In this document: positions 54,523 through 62,661 of the stretch, piece after piece
How the letters are laid out: each line of letters starts with the position of its first letter
Numbering within the stretch: position 1 is the stretch's first letter
Assembly: GCF_963675985.1 (NCBI RefSeq)
Contig: NZ_OY780956.1
Location: forward strand, 97,213-161,212
Length of the DNA: 64,000 nt
Source of the DNA: an uncultured Roseibium sp.
GTDB taxonomy: Bacteria; Pseudomonadota; Alphaproteobacteria; Rhizobiales; Stappiaceae
Reading direction: 5' to 3'
The notes under the pieces: model-generated
Seen by the model: only the letters and a program-made list of their open reading frames with translations
The model's database searches: none
Told to the model about the DNA's origin: nothing
Position numbers and translations under genes: made by a program

Positions 54523-55980
54523 TCAACTGGATCCAAGGTGTGTCACCATGGGATCGATAGCGGGCATAGGTCCACCAAAGACCAGCTCGACCGCGCGGGC
54601 GGCCGCAAGGAGATCGGCTTCGCCACGTGGTTTGCCGATAAGTTGCAGACCCACGGGGATGCCCTGCGGATTGACACCCACGGGAACCGAAATGGCGGGT
54701 AGGCCAACGGCGGTCGCCAAGAATGCACAGTCGAGCCAATCCATATAGAATTCAAGATCTTGGCCATCGATTCTGCGCACCCATTCCTCTTCGACCGGAT
54801 GCGGCATGCAGCCCACGACGGGGCAGGCCAGAACATCGACTTGCGCAAACGCGGTTTGAAGTTCGTCGTAGATCCGCGATCGGATGAGCTGAGCGTCGAT
54901 GATTTCATCCATCTTCAGGTTGAGTCCGATCTCGATGTTCTGCTTGAGCGTCGGTTTGAAACCGGCCTTCAATTTGGGGTCAATGTCACGCATCAGGCAG
55001 GCCCAAAGCAGCCCGCGTTGCACGTAATAGGCTCGACGCATCCCCGATAGATCGAGATGGATTTCGTCGACTTTCGAACCGCTACGGGCCATCTGCGCCA
55101 TGGCATTGCCCAGGTGGTCCCGCATGTCCGGGTCGACGGCACTTTCCCCGGACATGTCGGGCATGTAACCGATGCGTAGGCCATTGGGGTTCGCGCCCGC
55201 AACCGCGTTCTGATAGGGTGCCGGGTCGCGCGGGAAAGAGATCGGGTAGAGCGGATCGAACCCCGTCATTGTGTCCAGAAAGAGCGCACAATCCGTGACC
55301 GACCGGGCCATTGGTCCCTGTACCCCCTCGGTGATATATCCGGCAGATGCAGGGCCGCCTGCGACGAGACCTGGACTAGGCCGCAAGCCGACCACACCGC
55401 AATACGCAGCGGGGGTCCGTAGGCTGCCGCCGTGGTCCGAGCCGTGGCTGAGCCAGCACTGCCCCACTGCCAGTTGCGCGGCCGCGCCACCGGATGAACC
55501 GCCGGCGTTCAGCCGCGTGTCCCGTGGATTGCGGGTCGCACCGAAAATGGCGTTGAACGTGTTCGCACCGGCACCGAACTCCGGCGTATTGGTCTTGCCC
55601 AGAACGACGCCGCCCCGCACCTCGATTAGCTCGACAAGCGGATCGGAGGCTTCCGGCACGAAGTCGGCCAGCCCCGGCGTCCCCCATGTGGTGCGCACAC
55701 CCGCCACCGCGGCCAGATCTTTGATGCCGACAGGCAGGCCTTGCAGTGCGCCGCGTTGGTCCGCTGTCGTTTTGTCCAGCCGTGCCGCCGCCGCGTGCGC
55801 GCGATCAAAACAGGTTGTAGGCATTGCGTTGATGGCCGCGTCAGTCTCAGCGTGCCGGGTCTTGGCAACGTCGATAAGCTCGGCCGGAGAAACCTCTCCG
55901 CGCCTTAGGAGATCGACCACCTCGACGGCGCTCTTGGCGCAAAGATCAGGGCCGGAGTAGGTGGGGGCGTTGGTAGTCAT
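54523..55980 (-). CDS. Amidase (amidase signature family)
   Basis: A 485-residue amidase with the Lys of GIKDLA, the serine-rich AGGSSGGAAAQ loop and the nucleophile Ser186 in GSDHGGSLR. The usual Thr before GGS is replaced by His, a common variant. It hydrolyses a carboxamide. Located after a decayed TauE/SafE gene at the 3' end of the GntR-GGT-TRAP transcript, matching the amidase-TauE-TRAP grouping at 10787-19004. The two amidases are clearly different in sequence, so the loci are not a recent duplication. Confidence 0.93.
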   Translation of the reverse strand: MTTNAPTYSGPDLCAKSAVEVVDLLRRGEVSPAELIDVAKTRHAETDAAINAMPTTCFDRAHAAAARLDKTTADQRGALQGLPVGIKDLAAVAGVRTTWGTPGLADFVPEASDPLVELIEVRGGVVLGKTNTPEFGAGANTFNAIFGATRNPRDTRLNAGGSSGGAAAQLAVGQCWLSHGSDHGGSLRTPAAYCGVVGLRPSPGLVAGGPASAGYITEGVQGPMARSVTDCALFLDTMTGFDPLYPISFPRDPAPYQNAVAGANPNGLRIGYMPDMSGESAVDPDMRDHLGNAMAQMARSGSKVDEIHLDLSGMRRAYYVQRGLLWACLMRDIDPKLKAGFKPTLKQNIEIGLNLKMDEIIDAQLIRSRIYDELQTAFAQVDVLACPVVGCMPHPVEEEWVRRIDGQDLEFYMDWLDCAFLATAVGLPAISVPVGVNPQGIPVGLQLIGKPRGEADLLAAARAVELVFGGPMPAIDPMVTHLGSS

Positions 55981-56010
55981 GTAAATTTCTCCGTAGCAAT
56001 GGCAGGCTTT

Positions 56011-56436
56011 CTGGAATCAGAAACCGGCCGCTTTGCAGACCATATTCAGGGCGACCACGATGAGGAGCGTCCCTCAAACGCCTTTCAATCAGCCGGGCTG
56101 CAGCGAATGGGCCAAGTGGGCGCCGTTCGGTGCTGTGAGCAGCGTCATCGAGACGATTATGGTAAGGTTGGGATATCGATCAGCCTGAACGAGTAGAGCG
56201 GACGGGCTGCAATCTGGAGGAAAGTGAAGCCGATCACCGCAGGTACGCCGATCGAGAGGCGAAAACCGGTGGCGGTTTGCCACCGCCCGCTGGATTGCCA
56301 CGCTAGGCCGCGTCATGAACGAAACGCCGAACGACCCGCCGCCGATGCCCATGGGCATGGTCAACACGTCGGCAAAGGCACTCGCTACCAGCAGGAAGAA
56401 AAACACTTGCAGCATAGTAATCGGATCGGCTGTCAT
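56011..56436 (-). pseudogene. Decayed TauE/SafE permease
   Basis: Pieces of a TauE/SafE protein are readable: ADVLTMPMGIGGGSFGVSFM, then QRAVANR, then YPNLTIIVSMTLLTAPNGAH, and in another frame TLLIVVALNMVCKAAGF at the end. The intact protein would need about 250 residues with eight helices. Here the N-terminal half and parts of the middle are deleted and at least one frame change breaks the C-terminus. An intact homologue is at 16665-17486. Confidence 0.75.
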
Positions 56437-56495
56437 ACGCGCCGTTCTTTCATTCTATGGGGCCGACCCGCTCTCTGGCGGGTCGGCCGTCGTGT

Positions 56496-57575
56496 TCAAC
56501 TGAAGAAGTTCTGACGCTTGGTCAGGAAGTCGGTGTCATAGTAGCGTTTGTATTCCGTCGCCTGCTTCACGTAAGCGTAGTAAGCGTCAACGAAACGCCG
56601 GTGGAATGCGCTGGTCTGCTTCACCTCTTCGATCACCTCTTTCGACGCGATTTCGATCGCCGACCATACGTCATCAGGGAAGGTGCCGATGGTCAACTGG
56701 GGCATGGCGCGCAGTTTCTCGTACGCTTGCAGATTTGCATGCAGGGTGTAGGCGGAGGAGCGGTTCGCCTCGGCCTCGGTCACGGTTTCGATCATCAGCC
56801 GTTGCGAGTCGGACAGGGCGTTCCAGGCGTCCATCCCGATCCCGAATTCGATTCCACCATAGATTTCGACTGGCGATGGCGCATACATATATCCCGCAAC
56901 ATTCTGAAGGCCGAAGGCGAGGTCGTTCGATGGTCCGACCCATTCGGCCCCGTCAAGTGTTCCCGCTTGCAGGGAGGCAAAGATGTCTCCTGGTGGGATG
57001 GATGTCGGGTTCACCCCCAGTTTACGCAGCACTTCGCCATAAAGCCCGGCTGCGCGGAAGTTCAAACCTTTGAGGTCGTCGACGGAGGCGATCTCTTTCT
57101 TGAACCATCCAGCGGTCTGAATGCCGGAACCGCCGCCAATGAAAATCTTCAGATTGCGCGGATTAGTGAATTCGTCGAGCAATTCCTGCCCACCGCCGAA
57201 ATACATCCAGGCATGCATCTCATCGTAGGTCAGGCCATAAGGCGCCGCAGTGAAAAAAGCATGTGCAATGTCGCGGCCCGAGAACCACGTACCAGAGCCA
57301 TGATAGACCTCGGCAGTGCCACTTTCGACTGCTTCCTGGGTGCCGAACGGCGCGACAAGCTCCCCTGCGCCGAACACCTGGACGTTGATCGCGCCTTCTG
57401 AAATCTGCGTGACGCGGTCAGCCCAACGTTGCGCTGACACGCCCGGTCCCGGCAGGCCTCGCGGCACCGAAGTCACCAGCTTCCAGTTATGCTGTGCCTG
57501 AGCGCGTGCGATGGAGGGTGCCGCAAGGGCCGCAGGTGCGACCGCAGCGGCGGTTAGAAAGGTTCTTCTTTTCAT
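56496..57575 (-). CDS. dctP: TRAP transporter substrate-binding protein (DctP family, Tat signal)
   Basis: A 359-residue receptor with a twin-arginine-type signal (MKRRTFLTAAAVAPAALAAP, cut near SIARAQA), so it is probably exported folded. Seen: WKLVTSVPRGLPGPGVSAQRWADRV, TWFSGRDIAHAFFTAAPYGL and LKGLNFRAAGLYGEVLRKLG with the conserved substrate Arg. This matches the DctP branch that often takes 2-keto or lactate-type acids. The start was set at ATG 57575; a frame to 57722 lies inside the dctM gene. Third transporter gene of the operon. Confidence 0.92.
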   Translation of the reverse strand: MKRRTFLTAAAVAPAALAAPSIARAQAQHNWKLVTSVPRGLPGPGVSAQRWADRVTQISEGAINVQVFGAGELVAPFGTQEAVESGTAEVYHGSGTWFSGRDIAHAFFTAAPYGLTYDEMHAWMYFGGGQELLDEFTNPRNLKIFIGGGSGIQTAGWFKKEIASVDDLKGLNFRAAGLYGEVLRKLGVNPTSIPPGDIFASLQAGTLDGAEWVGPSNDLAFGLQNVAGYMYAPSPVEIYGGIEFGIGMDAWNALSDSQRLMIETVTEAEANRSSAYTLHANLQAYEKLRAMPQLTIGTFPDDVWSAIEIASKEVIEEVKQTSAFHRRFVDAYYAYVKQATEYKRYYDTDFLTKRQNFFS

Positions 57576-57609
57576 TTTTGGTTTATCCCCTGATGGTTGG
57601 TTGTGCCGT

Positions 57610-59166
57610 TCAGTGATAGATCGCGTTAGGCAACCACGTCGCCAGACCAGGGGCCAGGATGACGAACACCAGCGCGAGGATCTGCAAGAAGATGAACGGC
57701 AAGATCCCCTTGTAGATATCAATTGTCCTCACGTCCTTCGGTGCGACGCGGCGGAAGTAAAACAACGCGTAGCCGAAGGGGGGCGTAAGGAAGCTTATTT
57801 GAAGGTTGAGGCTGATGAGGATCGCGAACCACACAGGATCGACGCCCGCCGCCATCAGGGGGGGGCCGGCAACCGGCACCACGATAAAGATGATCTCCAC
57901 GTATTCGATCACGAAGCCGAGCAAGAAGATAATCGCCATGACGACCAGGACCGCCGTCAGATTACCGCCAGGCAGACCGTGCAGGAATTCCTCGACCAGC
58001 ACTTCGCCATGAAGTCCGCGGAAGACCAATGACAGCATTGTGGCACCCAACACGATGAGTGTGAGCATCGACACCATTGTGGCTGTGTTGACGGCGACTT
58101 TCCACATGCCTCCACGCCGTAACTCCTGAACGAGCGCGGTGAGAGTGCCGAGACATAGGAGCACTAACGCCACTACGCCAACGCCTGCGGCGAGAGGATG
58201 CCCCTGTGTGCCACCGATCAGCTTGACCATGACCAGCGCGATGGCCGCGGGAAGAACTGAAATCATCAGCGCCTGTCGCCAGGGAGCCAGACCTTCGCGA
58301 CTTGTTGCGGTCATCACCAGCGCACCAGCCGCGCCGAGTGCGGCGCTTTCTGTCGCGGTCGCGATACCGCCGAGGATCGACCCCAACACGATCACGATCA
58401 GCAGCAGTGGTAGGACGAGAGTGTCGATGACTTCGCGCAAGCTGGGGCGCGTCTTGTTACCCTGTTCGTCGCGCAACACAATTGGCGGGCAGCTTTCGGG
58501 CCGACGCAGGGAGTTGACGAAAATATAGAGGATATAGAGGAACACCAGGAGCAATCCGGGAATGAAAGCGCCCGCAAAAAGATCCCCGACGGTGACGGGT
58601 TCAACCGCCCATTCGCCTGCCGCCCGTCGCCCGGCCTGATAAGCCGACGATACCTGATCCGTCAAAAGAATGAGCAGGACCGAGGGCGGGATAATCTGCC
58701 CGAGCGATCCGGAGGCACAGATCACGCCGGATGCCAACGACTTTGAATATCCCGCCGATAGCATTGCCGGCATCGCAATCATGCCGAGCATGAAGATGGT
58801 CGCACCGATGACACCCGTCGAAGCGGCAAGAAGCATACCGACGATCACGACAGCATACGCCATCCCGCCTTCGCGGTCCCCGAACAGCGCACCCGCCGTA
58901 AGCATCATCCGTTTCGCTATATTGGAGCGCTCGAGAAGTCCGCCCATGAGGACGAAAAGCGGCACCGACAGGAAGATGTCATTGGTCAGGATGCTGAAGG
59001 CCCGCGAAGGAAATGCTGCCAGAAACCCGATATCAAAGACGCCAATCGCTGTCCCGAAGAACGCGACCAGCGTGGGAACTCCGATCAGGACAAATGATAC
59101 CGGTGCACCGGACAGGATACCGCCCAGGAGCAGAACCCCCAGCAGAAGAAGGAGAGATTCGCTCAT
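57610..59166 (-). CDS. dctM: TRAP transporter large permease (DctM family, long type)
   Basis: A 518-residue DctM, longer than the usual 425-435 residues because of two extra helices in the middle (ALVMVKLIGGTQG, VALVLLCLGTLTAL). Seen: LSVPLFVLMGGLLERS, LLAASTGVIGATIFMLG, SLGQIIPPSVLLILL and LTPPFGYALFYFR. This long form typically pairs with the mannitol/chloroaromatic or keto-acid TRAP receptors. The start was set at ATG 59166, overlapping the dctQ stop by four bases. Confidence 0.93.
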   Translation of the reverse strand: MSESLLLLLGVLLLGGILSGAPVSFVLIGVPTLVAFFGTAIGVFDIGFLAAFPSRAFSILTNDIFLSVPLFVLMGGLLERSNIAKRMMLTAGALFGDREGGMAYAVVIVGMLLAASTGVIGATIFMLGMIAMPAMLSAGYSKSLASGVICASGSLGQIIPPSVLLILLTDQVSSAYQAGRRAAGEWAVEPVTVGDLFAGAFIPGLLLVFLYILYIFVNSLRRPESCPPIVLRDEQGNKTRPSLREVIDTLVLPLLLIVIVLGSILGGIATATESAALGAAGALVMTATSREGLAPWRQALMISVLPAAIALVMVKLIGGTQGHPLAAGVGVVALVLLCLGTLTALVQELRRGGMWKVAVNTATMVSMLTLIVLGATMLSLVFRGLHGEVLVEEFLHGLPGGNLTAVLVVMAIIFLLGFVIEYVEIIFIVVPVAGPPLMAAGVDPVWFAILISLNLQISFLTPPFGYALFYFRRVAPKDVRTIDIYKGILPFIFLQILALVFVILAPGLATWLPNAIYH

Positions 59167-59675
59167 GCCTCTTCTCCTCCCCGGTAAAGGTTCGGTCTGA
59201 GCCCGAGGAAAAGCGAGACCACTGCAAGCGTCACAAAGATTAACGCGGTGATCGTCTTGAGGATGAAATAACCGGGCAACCCACCGAGTGTGGGTGAGCT
59301 TTCCAACACCCGCCATGAGGTTTGGACCATCGGCACCGCCTTCCACGAAGCCCAGGCCATTGCCGGAAACTGGAGGCATAGCAGGGCGAAACGGTCGATC
59401 ACCTGGCGTATCGCCGGCGGAAAGCGCGGGCTGAACACGTCAACACGCACGCTTTCGTTCCGCAACAGCACAGCCGCGAGGGGGAACGAAACGACGACGA
59501 AGAACAGATAGGTGAGCAGATCCGTGGCCCACGGCGCACCCAATGAAAAGACGTAGCGCAAGGCGACGATCACGATCTGGGCGGCGAGCAGACACAGCAC
59601 AGCGAAACCGGCAATACCGCGGAGTATTTCAGCGATTTTGAAAAGGAGAGGATTTGAACTGTTTGGTCCACTCAT
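59163..59675 (-). CDS. dctQ: TRAP transporter small permease (DctQ family)
   Basis: A 170-residue membrane protein with four helices, GAPWATDLLTYLFFVVVSFP and LRNESVRVDVFSPRF matching DctQ. The start was set at ATG 59675 (MSGPNSSN), just after the gamma-glutamyltransferase stop; a frame to 59714 would overlap that gene more. Coupled to dctM by ATGA overlap. Confidence 0.9.
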   Translation of the reverse strand: MSGPNSSNPLLFKIAEILRGIAGFAVLCLLAAQIVIVALRYVFSLGAPWATDLLTYLFFVVVSFPLAAVLLRNESVRVDVFSPRFPPAIRQVIDRFALLCLQFPAMAWASWKAVPMVQTSWRVLESSPTLGGLPGYFILKTITALIFVTLAVVSLFLGLRPNLYRGGEEA

Positions 59676-59676
59676 C

Positions 59677-61269
59677 TCATACCCCCAATGCGATGCCGTC
59701 TTTGCGAGGGTCACTTCCTCCGGTCAGCATTCCGGTCGCAACATCGCGGCGAATGGCCTGGGCCCCGCCCATTCCAATCGGGGCGCGGATTACGGTGTGG
59801 CCCATTTCCGAAAGTTTGGCGGCAACTGCCGGATCAAAACTGCTTTCGATTTCCAGCGTGCCGGTCGTAATGTCGAAAAAGCTCCGGGGCGCGTCGATGG
59901 CGGCCTGGATGTCCATGCCAAAATCGACCAGGTTTGACACCAGATGCGCATGGCCCGTTGCTTGATATGCGCCGCCCATGACGCCAAAGGGCATCGCGTA
60001 TACGCCGGGCTGTTCCAAAAGCCCCGGGATCAATGTATGTAGCGGTCGCTTGCCCCCTGCCAGTTCGTTGACATGCCCTTCTTCCAGCGTGAATCCCGCG
60101 CCGCGGTTATGCAGACCAATGCCAAAACGTTCTGAAGCGAAGCCCGATCCGTAGGGCCAGAAGATCGAGTAGATCAGCGACACGCATAGTCCCTCGTGAT
60201 CAACGACGGTGATATAGATCGTATCTTTGTGAAGTGCCTCGGTCCGGGGCTGGATCAGCGTTCCGGCCCGCTTTGGGTTGATCTGGTTTGCCAAGGCATC
60301 GATGGCTGCGTCCGACAACATGCCGTCGAGGTCGAGTGTGCCTTCCGCCGGGTCGCCAACGAAAACATTGCGCGCTCCGTAGGCGAGCCGTGTCGCTTCG
60401 GCCTCGAGGTGGACGCGCTCCGCGCTGTTGGGGTCGAGGGCAGCGATATCGAACCGCTCCAGAAGTGCGGCGATCAACAAGGCAGTCGCGCCCTGCCCGT
60501 TCGGTGGCAGCTCGACAAGGTTATGACCGCGATAGGCCCGGGTGATCGGGGTGACGGCAGTGGCCTCTGTGCTCGCGAAATCTTCTGCCGTATGAAGACC
60601 GCCTTCGGCCCGCAGCGTTGAGAGGATATCCTCCATGATCGGACCTTCGTAGAAGGCCTTGGCACCTTCTTCGGCGATCAGTTTCAGCGCTTCGGCTTGG
60701 CCCGGTGCAGCGAAAACTTCGCTCTCACGGTAGCTGCGATCGCCGTTGAGGAAATGACGCTTTCCCGCCCCCTTCAGCCGGTCGCCGAATTGCGCTCCGT
60801 CAATGGCTGTTCGGCGATACACTGGCACGCCGGTTTCGGCATAGTGAATCGCCGGCGCTAATACCGTCGCCAGATCGAGTTGGCCTTCTTCGGCAATCAG
60901 GCGGTCAAAGGCATTGACCGCGCCGGGAACTGTCACGGAATGGACAGAGTCGAGCGAAATGGCCGTCATGCCCTGCGCCCGAAGATCTTTCGCATGAAGC
61001 CCGGCCGGCGCCCGACCCGACCCGTTTAAACCACGGCTTTCACCAGTCGAGGGGTCGTGAATCAGGGCAAAAACGTCACCGCCTAAGCCGGTCATCGCAG
61101 GTTCGCAAAACCCCAGAACTATTGCACCAGCGACAGCCGCATCCACCGCATTCCCGCCTTGCGCCAGGATCTCCATCGCAGCGCGCGCGCCGAAAGGGTG
61201 CGACGTGGCACACATGGCTCCCGTTGCCAGTGCTGGCGCGCGTCCGGGACCTTGATAAGTATGGCTCAT
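59677..61269 (-). CDS. ggt: Gamma-glutamyltransferase family protein
   Basis: A 530-residue Ntn-hydrolase that should self-cleave before Thr350 (KDTIYITVVDHEG). Seen: ATSHPFGARAAMEILAQGGNAVDAAVAGA, TGLGGDVFALI, LPPNGQGATALL and RPLHTLIPGLL, all family motifs. The second Thr/Gly pair of the classical T-T-H-Y active loop reads T-I-Y. No signal peptide is obvious, so it may act in the cytoplasm on an imported gamma-glutamyl or related amide. Sits between GntR (four-base overlap) and the TRAP genes. Confidence 0.93.
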   Translation of the reverse strand: MSHTYQGPGRAPALATGAMCATSHPFGARAAMEILAQGGNAVDAAVAGAIVLGFCEPAMTGLGGDVFALIHDPSTGESRGLNGSGRAPAGLHAKDLRAQGMTAISLDSVHSVTVPGAVNAFDRLIAEEGQLDLATVLAPAIHYAETGVPVYRRTAIDGAQFGDRLKGAGKRHFLNGDRSYRESEVFAAPGQAEALKLIAEEGAKAFYEGPIMEDILSTLRAEGGLHTAEDFASTEATAVTPITRAYRGHNLVELPPNGQGATALLIAALLERFDIAALDPNSAERVHLEAEATRLAYGARNVFVGDPAEGTLDLDGMLSDAAIDALANQINPKRAGTLIQPRTEALHKDTIYITVVDHEGLCVSLIYSIFWPYGSGFASERFGIGLHNRGAGFTLEEGHVNELAGGKRPLHTLIPGLLEQPGVYAMPFGVMGGAYQATGHAHLVSNLVDFGMDIQAAIDAPRSFFDITTGTLEIESSFDPAVAAKLSEMGHTVIRAPIGMGGAQAIRRDVATGMLTGGSDPRKDGIALGV

Positions 61270-61946
61270 AGAACACTGTCTTTCTCTTTTTCGCCGGCAG
61301 GCAAAGTGGCTGTCTTGTCGAAGAATGTCTGGAGTGCGATCAGAGACTGCGCGATATGCTCGCGCATCAGAGCGGCCGCCCGTTCAGGATCGCGTTCAAG
61401 CACCGCCTCGGCGATGGCCGTGTGTTGGCGATGTGGACGTCCCAGGTCCGCGCCGTAGCTTTCCATGGTGTAAAGCGCAGCGCTGTATGGTGTGATCCTT
61501 AGTCGAGTTTCCTCTGCCACGGTCTTGAGCATCCAGTTGCGCGCGCCATCGTGAAGCAGTCCGTGAAACTCGAAATCCATCTCCAGGGCGGCGGACCGGT
61601 CTGTTCGCGCGCTGATGTCTTGGGAGACGGTGATAAGGGCGCGCAGACGCAGACGTTCGGCTTCGTTCATCCGGACTGCTGCAAGGGAGGCGCAAAGCGC
61701 TTCGATTTCCCCCATTGCCTCGAATGCCTCGCTGAGTTCAGCACGATCAAAGCTGCGAACCACGGCGGAACGCCGGGGTCGGATTTCGATCAACCCGGAA
61801 ACACCGAGTTGGCGAATCGCTTCCCGAATTGGTGTGCGCGACACACCGAAACGTTCGGCAAGGGTGTGTTCATCGAGACGGTCTCCGGGTTTCAGTTCCC
61901 CGTTCAAGATGAGATCCGCGAGTTTTTGTCGAAGCGTATGCGCCAT
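61266..61946 (-). CDS. GntR-family regulator (FadR/FCD type)
   Basis: A 226-residue regulator with an N-terminal winged HTH (LRQKLADLILNGELKPGDRLDEHTLAERFGVSRTPIREAIRQL) and an FCD effector domain with the metal/ligand His pattern (EMDFEFHGLLHDGARN, HRQHTAIAEAVLERD). First gene of the ggt-TRAP-amidase transcript, so it is probably autoregulated and controls the whole unit. GCAT boxes with a 20-bp period lie just upstream (61984-62032). Confidence 0.93.
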   Translation of the reverse strand: MAHTLRQKLADLILNGELKPGDRLDEHTLAERFGVSRTPIREAIRQLGVSGLIEIRPRRSAVVRSFDRAELSEAFEAMGEIEALCASLAAVRMNEAERLRLRALITVSQDISARTDRSAALEMDFEFHGLLHDGARNWMLKTVAEETRLRITPYSAALYTMESYGADLGRPHRQHTAIAEAVLERDPERAAALMREHIAQSLIALQTFFDKTATLPAGEKEKDSVL

Positions 61947-61983
61947 CTGTTCTCCTTTGTTCAGTACGCTAGATTAGAGAATT

Positions 61984-62032
61984 GCATTCTGTAAATAGTT
62001 TTTGCATACAATATTGAAAAACCGCATACGAT
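61984..62032. promoter_or_regulatory. Three GCAT boxes with 20-bp period upstream of gntR
   Basis: GCATTCTGT (61984), GCATACAAT (62004) and GCATACGAT (62024) repeat at exactly 20-base steps, close to two helical turns, in the leader before the GntR gene. The last two are nearly identical. On the minus strand they read AT(T/C)GTATGC, like FadR-subfamily boxes. Candidate operator. Confidence 0.5.
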
Positions 62033-62564
62033 AATGAAGCGGTCTTGGCTTGCTGTGCTCGATTGCCGATCCAGGGAACTGGACCTCGTCGGCACTGACA
62101 CAAATGTGGTTAGGCTCCGCCGAATGACTCTGCTGGCAGATGCAATTTCAATAATTTACGACGTCGATCGGCGTTGGATCCCCTCGCCGGTTCGCAGTCA
62201 ACGTCCTCAAAAGCGAAGACAAATTGATAGCGGCGGCGATATTGCCAACGTCCGGTGCTTCGCTGGTATTGCCGGGCGAAAATCTGACGTTGGGTCAAGC
62301 AGGAGACATTGAAACGCGGCGGCGCACTGAAATCCGTATTCGCCGCAGGAACGAGGTGGCGTCGCAATAGCGCCATCGCTCCGCCTCTGGGCTACGTATG
62401 ACAAGGTAAGCATCGTAGGCGTAAACGTGCCGCCTTCCCGGATCTCATGAGAGCGTGCTTCTGCATGCAGGTACTGGTGGACAGCGGCGGCCGGGCTTGA
62501 GGCCTGCCCAAGCGTTTGCACACGCTTGGTATCTTCTTTGAAAAGCTCAAGAATTTCGTGAGCA

Positions 62565-62598
62565 GTTTAAACGCGAAGAATGGTTTTGGCGTTTAAAC
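62565..62598. repeat. Perfect inverted repeat of two GTTTAAAC boxes
   Basis: GTTTAAACGC (62565-62574) pairs exactly with GCGTTTAAAC (62589-62598) around a 14-base spacer. Each arm holds the 8-base palindrome GTTTAAAC. It lies about 64 bases beyond the stop of the dehydrogenase gene. It may be a terminator stem, but no T run follows. Confidence 0.55.
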
Positions 62599-62661
62599 GG
62601 ACGCACATCAGGTTTGATCTTTGTTGGACCGTGTCGCAAATTCGCTTGCGTCAGAGGTCGT

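Larger units (their letters stand above)
61947..62661. other. Gene-free stretch before the second GlcD-type gene
   Basis: Apart from the GCAT boxes and the inverted repeat at 62565-62598 nothing is recognised. No frame resembles a known protein. Confidence 0.4.

Noticed and set aside
54232..54702. Plus-strand frame after the HlyD gene
   Set aside because: Composition looks random, and it overlaps the well-supported amidase 3' end on the other strand.
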